Both the position numbers and the translations under genes were made by a program. A model generated the notes under the pieces. That model was given only the letters and a program-made list of their open reading frames with translations. It had not been told where the DNA came from and searched no databases. This document shows, piece after piece, positions 1 through 6,839 of a stretch of 23,601 bases of DNA (its first letter is position 1; every line of letters starts with the position of its first letter). This DNA comes from a virus. The DNA lies in IMG/VR virus record IMGVR_UViG_3300030098_001028, positions 1 to 23,601 of that record, one strand, 5' to 3'.

Positions 1-1
1 C

Positions 2-670
2 AACGCTCGTTTGTTCTCACAACTTGCTGGTTTATTTGGTACTGCTTTAAGTGGTAATGCACTTGATGTTGGTAAAGCTGCTGGTTCTGGTGCTGCTGAA
101 GCTAACTATTTAACAGCTTCTACAATTGCTCAAGCTCGTAACAAGTTGGGTGAGCGTGGTGAAGAGCCAGATATCTTGGTTGTTCATCCAGCAGTTGCTT
201 ACTACCTATATCAGGTAGGAATGTTGACATTCTCTACCTCTGCGATGGTTTCTTCAGGAAACATCACTTGGGGTGGTGGTGGAGTTGGAGTAGGTGCTAA
301 AGAAGTTGGTCAATTTGCTGGTTGTAAAGTCATTGTTGACGAAGCTGTTAACACTGTTGCTCCTGGTTCTTCAGGTCACATCACTGAGTACTACTGCTAC
401 CTACTCAAAGGCGGCACAATTATGGAAGGTGTTCAGCAGGATCTAAGGATTGAAGCTGATCGCAACATTTTAAGTAAGCAGAATGTACTTTCTGTTGACT
501 ATCACACTGCGTATCACGTAATGGGTACTAAGTGGACTGATGCTGGAGACAACCCAACCAATGCAAATTTAGCTACTGCTAACAAGTGGTCTGCTACTTA
601 TGACATTGATTTGATTCCTATGGTTCAGATCACAGTTAACACACCATTAGATACAACTACTATTTCTTAA
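2..670 (+). CDS. Major capsid protein, C-terminal part (5' end outside window)
   Basis: The reading frame is open from the first base of the window, so this is the tail end of a longer gene; the TTG at position 11 is very unlikely to be its start. The protein shows the pattern typical of phage coat proteins of the HK97-fold type: a 'DILVVHPAVAYYL' strand (the site where related proteins have V.HS.VY..L), a region ending in 'GCKVIVDEAV', then 'YYCYLLKGGTIMEG', an acidic/basic stretch 'IEADRN' and 'HVMGTKW' near the end. This order (surface loop, 'G..VIVDD', 'Y..YLFG.GAI', 'R...HP.G.KW') is what I know from the family; no database search was possible. Codon use is rich in GGT, GCT and ACT, as expected for a highly expressed capsid gene. 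It is the last gene before a terminator at about 892-923, which separates it from the connector genes. Confidence 0.82.
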   Translation, partial: NARLFSQLAGLFGTALSGNALDVGKAAGSGAAEANYLTASTIAQARNKLGERGEEPDILVVHPAVAYYLYQVGMLTFSTSAMVSSGNITWGGGGVGVGAKEVGQFAGCKVIVDEAVNTVAPGSSGHITEYYCYLLKGGTIMEGVQQDLRIEADRNILSKQNVLSVDYHTAYHVMGTKWTDAGDNPTNANLATANKWSATYDIDLIPMVQITVNTPLDTTTIS

Positions 671-698
671 GTTATAGTGGTTATTGAACTCTTTTGGA

Positions 699-890
699 AT
701 GGGCTTGAATGCCCCGAAGATGTTTTAACTAACATCTTTCAACCCGAAAATTCACGGGTGTAACGGCAAGGGTAAAGACTCTGCGATGTAAACCGTCACC
801 AATTTTATTTGGTGCTGACTGACCTCTTTTGAGTAGTATCGGGCTGACGGGATTTTCTGTGGGATGACGGTTTTAAAGGAGTTTCAATAA
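699..890 (+). ncRNA. Putative structured RNA element between capsid and connector genes
   Basis: The 291 bases between the capsid stop (670) and the next gene (962) carry no convincing ORF but many potential helices on the + strand. Perfect short hairpins are 701-704/711-714, 717-724/731-738 (8 bp, loop TTAACT), 742-746/755-759, and 797-802/809-814. AACCGTCA at 791-798 pairs over 8 bp with TGACGGTT at 865-872. A near-copy TGACGG at 845-850 can take the same partner, and so can ACGG at 763-766. These helices exclude each other. The element ends just before a rho-independent terminator. I do not recognise a known riboswitch, tRNA, tmRNA or group I/II intron core. It could be a structured 3' UTR of the capsid mRNA, a phage small RNA or a conditional terminator; the pairings are seen, the function is inferred. 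Confidence 0.35.
841..870 (+). repeat. Direct repeat GGGNTGACGG, two copies 20 bases apart
   Basis: GGGCTGACGG at 841-850 and GGGATGACGG at 861-870 differ at one base. Both contain TGACGG, which is complementary to CCGTCA at 793-798, so they offer alternative partners for one upstream strand. They could also be a tandem protein-binding site. The repeat itself is directly visible. Confidence 0.6.
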
Positions 891-891
891 T

Positions 892-923
892 AAAAGAGCC
901 TCACTTTCGGGTGGGGCTTTTTT
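892..923 (+). terminator. Rho-independent terminator after capsid region
   Basis: AGCCTCAC (897-904) and GTGGGGCT (911-918) form an 8-bp stem with a single T-G wobble and the loop TTTCGG, followed directly by a T run (918-923). An A run at 892-895 precedes the stem. It ends the capsid transcript and should reduce read-through into the connector genes, which are needed in far fewer copies per virion. Confidence 0.85.
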
Positions 924-961
924 ATGACGCTACAATATAAGGGAAATGTATTTTAGGGATT

Positions 962-1492
962 GTGGCTGCAACTATCGTTGCCACGTTGAAGTCTGCAACA
1001 GCTAATAGCTATGTGACTTTAGCTGAAGCAAACACTTATTTTGAAACCGTTCCAGATTCAACGACTTGGGACAATAAAACTGACGACCAAAAGAACAGAG
1101 CTTTAATATCTGCTACTAGATGGATTGATAGCCTTAACTTTTACGGTGATCGTTGTGACGAGTCCCAATCATTAAAATGGCCTAGAAATAACTACGAAAT
1201 TGATAATGTTGAGCTTGCTTGTACTGCAATACCAAACAGCATTAAGTATGCACAGTATGAACTAGCAAGATCATTAGCAAATGAGACAGATGCAATAACT
1301 GGTAACAAAGGTACTGACGGAACTTACGAAGAGGTCAAAATAGGGGACATGGAGGTTAAATACAACACTGATAGTCAGGGTGTTGGAACGATTAACAATG
1401 TTTTTGACGTTTATCCTTGGTTGCAGTCCTATCTTGGTGCTTATTGTCTTGGTGGAAGTGGCAGCTATCAAGTTCGGGTAGTTAGAGGTTAA
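962..1492 (+). CDS. Head-tail connector protein, DnaT_2-like family
   Basis: The 176-residue product has the N-terminal signature 'ANSYVTLAEANTYF' followed by 'DQKNRALISATRWID' and 'SLKWPR'. This matches the phage family annotated as 'putative DnaT-like ssDNA-binding protein' (DnaT_2), whose position next to capsid genes indicates a head-tail adaptor attached to the portal. Here too it is the first gene after the capsid. The GTG start at 962 is a choice: it gives the usual 15 or so residues before the conserved block, but the purine tract AGGGA (955-959) lies only two bases upstream. The frame is closed by TAA at 938-940, so no ATG start exists upstream in this frame. The stop lies two bases before the next gene. 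Confidence 0.72.
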   Translation: MAATIVATLKSATANSYVTLAEANTYFETVPDSTTWDNKTDDQKNRALISATRWIDSLNFYGDRCDESQSLKWPRNNYEIDNVELACTAIPNSIKYAQYELARSLANETDAITGNKGTDGTYEEVKIGDMEVKYNTDSQGVGTINNVFDVYPWLQSYLGAYCLGGSGSYQVRVVRG

Positions 1493-1494
1493 TC

Positions 1495-1881
1495 ATGGCA
1501 GGAGCATTAGACACAGCATTTAAAGCAATTGCCAAGCAGGTTGTATCTGATTTAGGAACAGCTTTAAACACTACGATTACTTACTCTGTTAACAAAAAAG
1601 GTAGTTATGATATTGCTATTGGGAAGCAATTAATTCAAACAACAAATTATACAAATATTAAAGTTCCAATTGAATTTATACAAACAGAACAAGTTGACAG
1701 TAGAGAATTGAGATTAGCAAAGTTATATATTACACCTGATTTAATAGGAAATCATCAACCTACTGTTAACGATGAGATTATTTTAAATTATGGAGGAGGT
1801 GAAAAAGTTGCTCAGATAGTTGATATAGATACGAAACGTGGTGGACAGGTTTATCTACATACAATCCAAGTGAGATTCTGA
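1495..1881 (+). CDS. Probable head-closure (stopper) or head-tail joining protein
   Basis: This 128-residue protein is mainly beta-rich and sits between the connector and the HK97 gp10-like neck gene, the usual place of the head-closure protein (SPP1 gp16 or lambda FII type). Visible features are an N-terminal helix, a middle 'KVPIEFIQTEQVDSREL' segment, and a C-terminal 'PTVNDEIILNYGGGEKVAQIVDID' stretch, which resembles the 'P..GD.I...G..Y.V..V' pattern of small beta-barrel joining proteins. The call rests mainly on position and size; sequence recognition is weak. The ATG at 1495 follows the previous stop by two bases, and the stop TGA overlaps the next ATG (TGATG). Confidence 0.5.
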   Translation: MAGALDTAFKAIAKQVVSDLGTALNTTITYSVNKKGSYDIAIGKQLIQTTNYTNIKVPIEFIQTEQVDSRELRLAKLYITPDLIGNHQPTVNDEIILNYGGGEKVAQIVDIDTKRGGQVYLHTIQVRF

Positions 1882-2417
1882 TGGCTAAAAATCCAGTTTT
1901 TTCGGCTGACAAGGTTGCTGGAGATCTTGAGTTTAAATTAAATAGAGACTATAACGCTTTAATCAAAAAAGTAATAAAAAGACTGTCTACAAAAAAAAGA
2001 AGTCCAGTTTATACAGGTTTTTTTGCTTCTAGCTGGAAAGCTCAGGGTGTTCCTATTAAGCCAACAGATAAAGTTGAAAAATATCAACCTTGGTCATTAA
2101 TTAAAGAACAAATTAATGCTGGAAAAACTCCTAGAGAAAGAAAAGCATTGTCAAGATCATTATCAAAAGTTGAACCAAGATTTGAAGTTAGAAGAACTTT
2201 CGATATTAAAAGAAGTGTTTATATTGGTAATAAAGCACAATATTCTATTTATGCCTTAGAGTCAGGGAAAGTTCAACTTTTTATGCAAGGAGAAATAGGT
2301 CAATTAATAAAAGAAACAATGGGTGATAAAGGTAAGATGTTTGTTGCTGGAGAAGTAGGAATAGGATCTTTTGGCAAAACTTCTGGTCAAGAGTATATTC
2401 GTTATACGGAGTTTTAA
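1881..2417 (+). CDS. HK97 gp10-like neck / minor tail protein
   Basis: The 178-residue product carries 'SPVYTGFFASSWK' at about residues 41-53. This is the hallmark 'SPVDTG.L..SW' motif of the HK97 gp10 family, which forms part of the neck between head-closure protein and tail terminator. A second family-like block, 'VYIGNKAQYSIYALESGK' (about 113-130), corresponds to the usual 'v.N.apYA..lE.G'. The protein is very basic (many Lys and Arg up to residue 110) and about 40 residues longer than the commonest family members, because of an insertion between the two blocks. It overlaps the upstream stop by one base and is followed after two bases by the tail terminator gene. Confidence 0.72.
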   Translation: MAKNPVFSADKVAGDLEFKLNRDYNALIKKVIKRLSTKKRSPVYTGFFASSWKAQGVPIKPTDKVEKYQPWSLIKEQINAGKTPRERKALSRSLSKVEPRFEVRRTFDIKRSVYIGNKAQYSIYALESGKVQLFMQGEIGQLIKETMGDKGKMFVAGEVGIGSFGKTSGQEYIRYTEF

Positions 2418-2419
2418 TT

Positions 2420-2848
2420 ATGGCACTTGCAAATGTTAGGGCTGCATTAGAAAGAGCTGTTACTGATGCAGTTCGCAAAGTTAATCCAACCATTAAGATG
2501 GTTTACGACAATACTTCTTATACGATTCCAAGTAAGACTGTTAAATATATAACAATGACAATTAATTTTGCTCAAGCAACATTGCAAAATCAAGGTGATT
2601 CTTCTGATTATTATTTAGGTGTTGCTCAGTGTAATATTTATGTTCCAAAAAATAATGGTACGGCTGAACTTTCTAGTATTAGTGAATCAGTGATTGATGG
2701 ATTTACTTCTGTTAACAGTTCATCTTATGAGGATACGTTTGCTTGCAGTCCTAAAACAAGAGATGTAATAGGACCTTCTGTATTAGAAATTGAAGATAGA
2801 TCTCATTTTGTAGGTGTTATTTCTTGTCAATTTACCGCAAGCGTATAG
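2420..2848 (+). CDS. Tail terminator protein (gpU-like / DUF4128-like)
   Basis: The 142-residue protein begins with a short helix ('ALANVRAALERAVTDAV') and continues as alternating strands, with 'YITMTINFAQATLQN.GDSSDYYLGVAQCNIYVPKNNG', an arrangement seen in phage tail terminator-like proteins that cap the tail tube and bind the neck. The 'GVISCQFTASV' ending also fits. Position supports the call: it comes right after the HK97 gp10-like gene and before the tail chaperone. In lambda-like phages the tail-tube gene would follow here, but only 28 bases separate this gene from the next. Confidence 0.68.
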   Translation: MALANVRAALERAVTDAVRKVNPTIKMVYDNTSYTIPSKTVKYITMTINFAQATLQNQGDSSDYYLGVAQCNIYVPKNNGTAELSSISESVIDGFTSVNSSSYEDTFACSPKTRDVIGPSVLEIEDRSHFVGVISCQFTASV

Positions 2849-2850
2849 TA

Positions 2851-2867
2851 TTATACTAATAGTATAA
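2851..2867. repeat. Perfect 7-bp inverted repeat between tail terminator and chaperone genes
   Basis: TTATACT (2851-2857), a three-base spacer AAT, and AGTATAA (2861-2867) form a perfect palindrome directly upstream of the chaperone ATG at 2877, followed by a short T run (2870-2874). It is all A/T except one pair, so it is weak as a terminator. It lies where it could hinder or time ribosome entry at the chaperone gene, whose start has no clear purine-rich binding site. Confidence 0.4.
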
Positions 2868-2876
2868 GATTTTTAC

Positions 2877-3233
2877 ATGGAAGCGATTGAACTTCTTAAA
2901 AACAAATTTGGTGTTAGTCAAAAATATAGACACGATGTAATCGTAGATGAACAGGTACTTTTAAGTATTTATTGGTATCCTTTAACGATTGCAGAAAGAG
3001 AATCAATAATGACAAGATCCAAAGATGATGAACTTGGCAATGACTTTGCTTTGAATCTTATGATTGAAAAAGCATTGGATGAAAATGGCAAAAGATTATT
3101 TCAAGATGGACATCGTGCCACTTTAAGAAGAGAAATTAATGCAGGTGTTTTGCAAGAAATTCAACTTGCGATGATGGCTTCAGGTCAAGAAAACAAGGTG
3201 GAGGAAGCGAAGACAGACTTGAAAAGCAAATAG
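2877..3233 (+). CDS. Tail assembly chaperone (gpG-like)
   Basis: This 118-residue protein contains 'YWYPLTIAERESIMTRS', the pattern ('.W.PLTW.ER......') common to tail assembly chaperones that coat the tape measure protein before tube assembly. It lies immediately upstream of the tape measure gene, as expected. Its last codons read TTG AAA AGC AAA TAG. A second frame opens at 3223 and encodes a gpT-like domain, so this protein is probably made both alone and as a longer fusion of about 175 residues. The C-terminus is highly charged. It is preceded by an AT-rich hairpin at 2851-2867. Confidence 0.7.
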   Translation: MEAIELLKNKFGVSQKYRHDVIVDEQVLLSIYWYPLTIAERESIMTRSKDDELGNDFALNLMIEKALDENGKRLFQDGHRATLRREINAGVLQEIQLAMMASGQENKVEEAKTDLKSK

Positions 3234-3405
3234 TGACTGGTATTTTATATTTGCGTTAGCAAAAGAGTTAGGGATGACTGTTTCAGAGTTAACTAAAAAA
3301 TTAACTGTTGAAGAATTAATAGGATGGGCTGCTTTCTATGAAGTAAAGAACGAAGAAGAAGAAAAAATGAGATCTCGATCAAAATCGACTAGAGTTCAAA
3401 GATAG
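3223..3405 (+). CDS. Frameshift extension of tail chaperone (gpT-like domain)
   Basis: This frame is +1 relative to the chaperone gene and opens after a TGA at 3220-3222. It encodes 'NSDWYFIFALAKELGMTVSE' and then 'LTVEELIGWAAFYEV', which is the well-known C-terminal domain of phage G-T fusion chaperones ('DW.f.faLA..lGmtv.eL......E...W.a.yel'). There is no good start before the conserved DWYF motif; the only ATG (3274) falls inside the domain. The natural reading is a programmed +1 shift in the short overlap 3223-3233. The best slip site is A AAA (3222-3225), where tRNA-Lys can move one base forward and still pair fully. The alternative is AAA before the UAG stop at 3228-3233. A -2 shift would give the same frame but re-pairs poorly. 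The tail ends in an Arg/Lys/Ser-rich stretch. Confidence 0.72.
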   Translation, partial: KANSDWYFIFALAKELGMTVSELTKKLTVEELIGWAAFYEVKNEEEEKMRSRSKSTRVQR

Positions 3406-3412
3406 AGGTATT

Positions 3413-3445
3413 ATGGAAAGATATTGTAACGGGTCGATTCAATGA
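3413..3445 (+). CDS. Possible 10-residue leader peptide upstream of tape measure gene
   Basis: ATG at 3413 opens a frame encoding MERYCNGSIQ. Its TGA (3443-3445) overlaps the tape measure start ATG at 3442 in an ATGA junction. AGAGG at 3404-3408 lies four bases upstream of this ATG, whereas the tape measure ATG itself has no obvious ribosome binding site. This would allow translational coupling. It may equally be chance, since the ORF is very short. Confidence 0.3.
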   Translation: MERYCNGSIQ

Positions 3446-5940
3446 GTGATTATGGCATAAATTTAAAAGTTAGCAGTAATGGTGGAGCTGAGATAAAGAA
3501 GCTTTTTGATCAATTTAAAAATTTAGAAAGACAAGTAGATGCAACTCAATCTAAATTAAAAAGTTTAAACGAACAAAATAAAAAGATAAAAGCCGAACAA
3601 AATGCTTTAACTGCAACAATAGCTGGCTTTGGTGAAGGCGTTAAAGTTACAGCAACAGTTTTAAAAGCTTTTACGGAAATTTTTGTAAAAAATAAAAAAG
3701 CAATAAAAGATAATAATAAAGCAATTAGAGAAAACAGAGCAGAGTTAAAAGCAGCAAAAGAAGCAAGACAAGTTGCTATAAAACAACAACTAGACGAAAC
3801 AAAAGCTTTCCAGCAAAGTAGTAACACAATAATGAAAAGTAGTCGTCAATTAGACGAGTACATAAAACAACTTTATGCGTTAAAAGCAGCAGTTAAAGGA
3901 GGACCACAAAAACAAATTATTAGTGATTCAATAACAAAGGCAGATTTTACAAAACAATTTAGAGATTTAGAGGCTCTTAGAGATGGTGCTAATCGGGTAG
4001 CAAGAGCTTATAGCATGATGTTTCAAGGTAAAGGAGGTTTATCTTTTGGTAGGGGTAAAGGTATTAGCGAACTTTTACAATTTGATCCAGGAAATACTGA
4101 AAAAGCTATTAATTCTTATATTAATTTGCTTCGAGGATTACAAGTTCAATTAGATAAAACAAGTCAAGAATATAGAGAAACAACATCAAGGATTCAGCAA
4201 ATGAATCAGGCTTTAAATACAAGCCCGTTTGATATCAAAGGTGTTAGTGCAAAAGAAGGAGATGCAAATCTTTATGGACCTAAACCTTCTCGTAAGACTC
4301 AGATGTTCAGCATGCCTGGTGGTATGTTCTATGAACGGGGTGGAATGGCTGCCAGAAAGAAAGGAGCCTTAAATAGTGCATTAATTGGTGGAGCGTTCCC
4401 TGCTTTGTTTGGCCAAGGTTTAGGAGCTTCTATTGGTGGTGGTTTGGGTGGTGGAATAGGAGGAATGTTAGGGGGAGGATTAGGTTTTGGATTGTCTTTG
4501 GTTGGAACACAAATAGGAGCGCAAGTTGATGCTTTGGTAAATGCAACTAAAAAGACAGGAGATGCTTTAGGTGATTTAACACAAGATGCAGATGTATTAG
4601 TAGCAGCTCTAGGTAATACAAATAACGCTTTAGGTCAAAGAGTTAAGTTAATAAAACAAGCTGATGGTTCACAAGCTGCTTTTGCAGAAGCAGTCAAGCA
4701 AACAACATCAATAGTTGGGGTAAAAGGAGTAAAAGCTTTAAAACTTTATGGTGATGAGACAAGAGAAATACAAACAGGTTTAGCTCAAATTTTCCTACAG
4801 TTCCAATCTGGTTTAGCAAAAGTCAATCAGTTCCTTGGCGTAACAAAAGCTCTTGCAGACTTATTACCAAGAGATGTATCAAGTGAATTACAAGATCTTA
4901 TTAAAAATCCAAAAACTAAAAATTTGCCTATAACTGGCTCTAGGACCAATCTTGATGCTACGAATATTGCAGAACAAATAAGAAAGATTGAAAATCCTCG
5001 TGGTATAAAAGAAATGTTATATTCTGAGACTAATAAATTTAGACTTGGAAATTTAAAAGAAGACGCTAAAGAACTAATTAAAATAGGAAATCAAACAGTT
5101 AATAATACAATTGCTCAAGAATTGTTTAATAAAGAACTTAAACATCAAGTAGAAATAAATAACACAAAAGGTTATTTAGCAAGACAAGAAATAAGGGATC
5201 GCAAAAAACTTAATGATATGATTCGAGAATATGAAGAATTAGTAGGAAGAGAAGCTGGAGACAATGAAATACAAAGATTTAAAGATTTAATACAAGCAAC
5301 AAGTGATTTAACTTTAGGCATAACATTAGTTAATAATAAAATCGAAGAATTAGATCGAGAATTAATTCAATTAAATGACTCAGGATATCAAGTAGTGCAA
5401 GCAGCAGAAGCAATAGGTAGTGCTTTTAGTGAATCATTTAAAGGAATTATTAAAGGAACAATGAGTGTTCGAGAAGCATTTGCAAATATGTTTAGTCGAA
5501 TTGCAGATCATTATTTAGATATGGCAGCACAAATGGCTGCGGTTCAAATGCAAAAAGGAATATTGAGTTTGTTTAACTTTGGGACAAATCCTACAGGTGG
5601 CATAGGTATGGGTCATGGAGTTTTTAGTGGAGCTAAATTGCCTACTGGGGGATCAATAAATTATGACTTTTTCAAAGCATCAGGAGGCCCAGTATCAGGG
5701 GGTTCTCCTTATGTTGTTGGGGAAAGAGGTCCAGAATTATTTGTTCCAGGTTCTAGCGGTAATATCGTTCCAAATCATGCAATGGGAGGAACAAATATTG
5801 TTGTTAACGTAGATGCTTCTGGTTCAGAAGTTCAAGGCAATGAAGGACAAGCCGCTATGCTAGGGAGAGCGATTTCGTCAGCCGTCACAGAAGAAATTGC
5901 AAGACAAAAAAGACCAGGAGGACTACTTTCCGCAGCGTAA
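3442..5940 (+). CDS. Tail tape measure protein
   Basis: The 832-residue protein has the typical build of a siphovirus tape measure. It starts with a long Lys/Ala/Asn/Gln-rich coiled-coil region (about 15-135) and a second helical part (about 135-265). A glycine-rich hydrophobic stretch follows at about 310-365 ('GGGLGGGIGGMLGGGLG'), a candidate membrane-inserting segment. The C-terminus contains 'SFKGIIKGTMSVREAFANMF' at about 672-691 and 'GGSPYVVGERGPELFVP' near 755-772, both common in lambda-family tape measures. By the rule of about 1.5 angstrom per residue it would set a tail near 125 nm. It is the longest gene of the tail-assembly block, directly after the chaperone frames and four bases before gpM. 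The ATG at 3442 overlaps a possible leader ORF. Confidence 0.9.
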   Translation: MSDYGINLKVSSNGGAEIKKLFDQFKNLERQVDATQSKLKSLNEQNKKIKAEQNALTATIAGFGEGVKVTATVLKAFTEIFVKNKKAIKDNNKAIRENRAELKAAKEARQVAIKQQLDETKAFQQSSNTIMKSSRQLDEYIKQLYALKAAVKGGPQKQIISDSITKADFTKQFRDLEALRDGANRVARAYSMMFQGKGGLSFGRGKGISELLQFDPGNTEKAINSYINLLRGLQVQLDKTSQEYRETTSRIQQMNQALNTSPFDIKGVSAKEGDANLYGPKPSRKTQMFSMPGGMFYERGGMAARKKGALNSALIGGAFPALFGQGLGASIGGGLGGGIGGMLGGGLGFGLSLVGTQIGAQVDALVNATKKTGDALGDLTQDADVLVAALGNTNNALGQRVKLIKQADGSQAAFAEAVKQTTSIVGVKGVKALKLYGDETREIQTGLAQIFLQFQSGLAKVNQFLGVTKALADLLPRDVSSELQDLIKNPKTKNLPITGSRTNLDATNIAEQIRKIENPRGIKEMLYSETNKFRLGNLKEDAKELIKIGNQTVNNTIAQELFNKELKHQVEINNTKGYLARQEIRDRKKLNDMIREYEELVGREAGDNEIQRFKDLIQATSDLTLGITLVNNKIEELDRELIQLNDSGYQVVQAAEAIGSAFSESFKGIIKGTMSVREAFANMFSRIADHYLDMAAQMAAVQMQKGILSLFNFGTNPTGGIGMGHGVFSGAKLPTGGSINYDFFKASGGPVSGGSPYVVGERGPELFVPGSSGNIVPNHAMGGTNIVVNVDASGSEVQGNEGQAAMLGRAISSAVTEEIARQKRPGGLLSAA

Positions 5941-5943
5941 ATT

Positions 5944-6285
5944 ATGGCAACTTTTCCTTCTATAGCTTCTACCTACGGTGTTACGAAAACATCGCAACCT
6001 AGTACAAGAATTACTCAATTTGGAGATGGGTATCAAGCAAGGATTCAGTTTGGAATGAATCAAAATCCAAAAGTTTATAGACTTACTTTTAATGTTTCTG
6101 AAACTGATTCAGACACTATTGAAACTTTTTTAGATGCAAGAGCTAGTGACTCTGACTGCTTTACTTGGACACCACCTGGAGAAAGTTCATCAGGTAAATA
6201 TATTTGTCCCTCTTGGACTAAGACTATTCCATACTTGAATCGAGCAACTATAAGAGCAACATTTCAGGAGGTATTTGAAGTGTAA
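5944..6285 (+). CDS. M: Tail-tip protein, lambda gpM-like
   Basis: At 113 residues it matches lambda gpM (109 residues). It carries the family signature 'TRITQFGDGYQARIQFGMN' at about 22-40 (compare 'v..v.FGdGy.qr...G.N'), then 'YRLTFNVSETDSDTIETFLDA' and 'FTWTPPGE', where gpM proteins have 'F.w.pp'. This protein forms the ring where the tail tube meets the tip complex. The stop TAA overlaps the next ATG (TAATG), and the order M-L-K-I-J that follows is that of lambda. Confidence 0.85.
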   Translation: MATFPSIASTYGVTKTSQPSTRITQFGDGYQARIQFGMNQNPKVYRLTFNVSETDSDTIETFLDARASDSDCFTWTPPGESSSGKYICPSWTKTIPYLNRATIRATFQEVFEV

Positions 6286-6839
6286 TGGCTGTACCTGTTA
6301 GCGAATTACAAAAACCAAACCCTAGTGCAATTATTGAGCTTTTTATTCTTGAGTTAAATTCAACAATTCACGGAGCTAGTACTGTATATCGTTTTCATGC
6401 TGGAGCGAGTCAAAATGCAAATGGAAATATTGTTTTTGCTGGTCAATCTTATACAAAAATGCCCATAGAGGCTGACGGTTTTGAATACAACGGTAAGCAG
6501 TTACCAAGACCGACACTTAGGATTAGTAATATTTTAGGAACAATTACAACATTACTTTTAACGCTACCTATGGGATTAGAAGGCGCAAAAGTAACTCGAA
6601 GAAGAACGCTTCTTAGATATTTAGATGCTGCTAATTTTCCTAATAACAACAGTCCATACACCCCTGATACGTCTGCGTTATTTCCAGATGAAATTTATGT
6701 AATTGATCGTAAATCAGTAGAAACAAGAGGACTTGTTGAATTTGAACTTGCTGCAAAAATAGATGTGATGGGTGTTCGTTTACCTAAAAGACAAGTTTTG
6801 CCTGACGAGTTCCCTGGCATTGGATCGTTTTATTCATGA
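6285..6839 (+). CDS. L: Tail-tip protein, lambda gpL-like, lacking the Cys-rich Fe-S domain
   Basis: The first about 165 residues fit gpL: 'ELQKPNPSAIIELFILEL' at the start, 'FAGQSYTKMPIEADGFEYNG' (about 51-70), 'LPRPTLRISNI' and 'EIYVIDRK', ending with 'LPKRQVLPDEFPGIGSFYS'. Lambda gpL is 232 residues and has a C-terminal domain with four cysteines that bind an iron-sulphur cluster. This protein stops at 184 and contains no cysteine at all. The stop overlaps the start of gene K in ATGA, so the missing domain is not simply displaced into another frame. The N-terminal domain presumably still forms the tip ring. Confidence 0.85.
   Translation: MAVPVSELQKPNPSAIIELFILELNSTIHGASTVYRFHAGASQNANGNIVFAGQSYTKMPIEADGFEYNGKQLPRPTLRISNILGTITTLLLTLPMGLEGAKVTRRRTLLRYLDAANFPNNNSPYTPDTSALFPDEIYVIDRKSVETRGLVEFELAAKIDVMGVRLPKRQVLPDEFPGIGSFYS

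Noticed and set aside
699-728. Nine-codon ORF in the capsid-connector gap
   Set aside because: It lacks a ribosome binding site and lies within predicted hairpins; the structured RNA explanation fits better.
946-1005. Cys-rich 19-codon ORF (MYFRDCGCNYRCHVEVCNS) before the connector gene
   Set aside because: It overlaps the connector frame almost entirely, its ribosome binding site spacing is poor and no family is recognised; chance is more likely.
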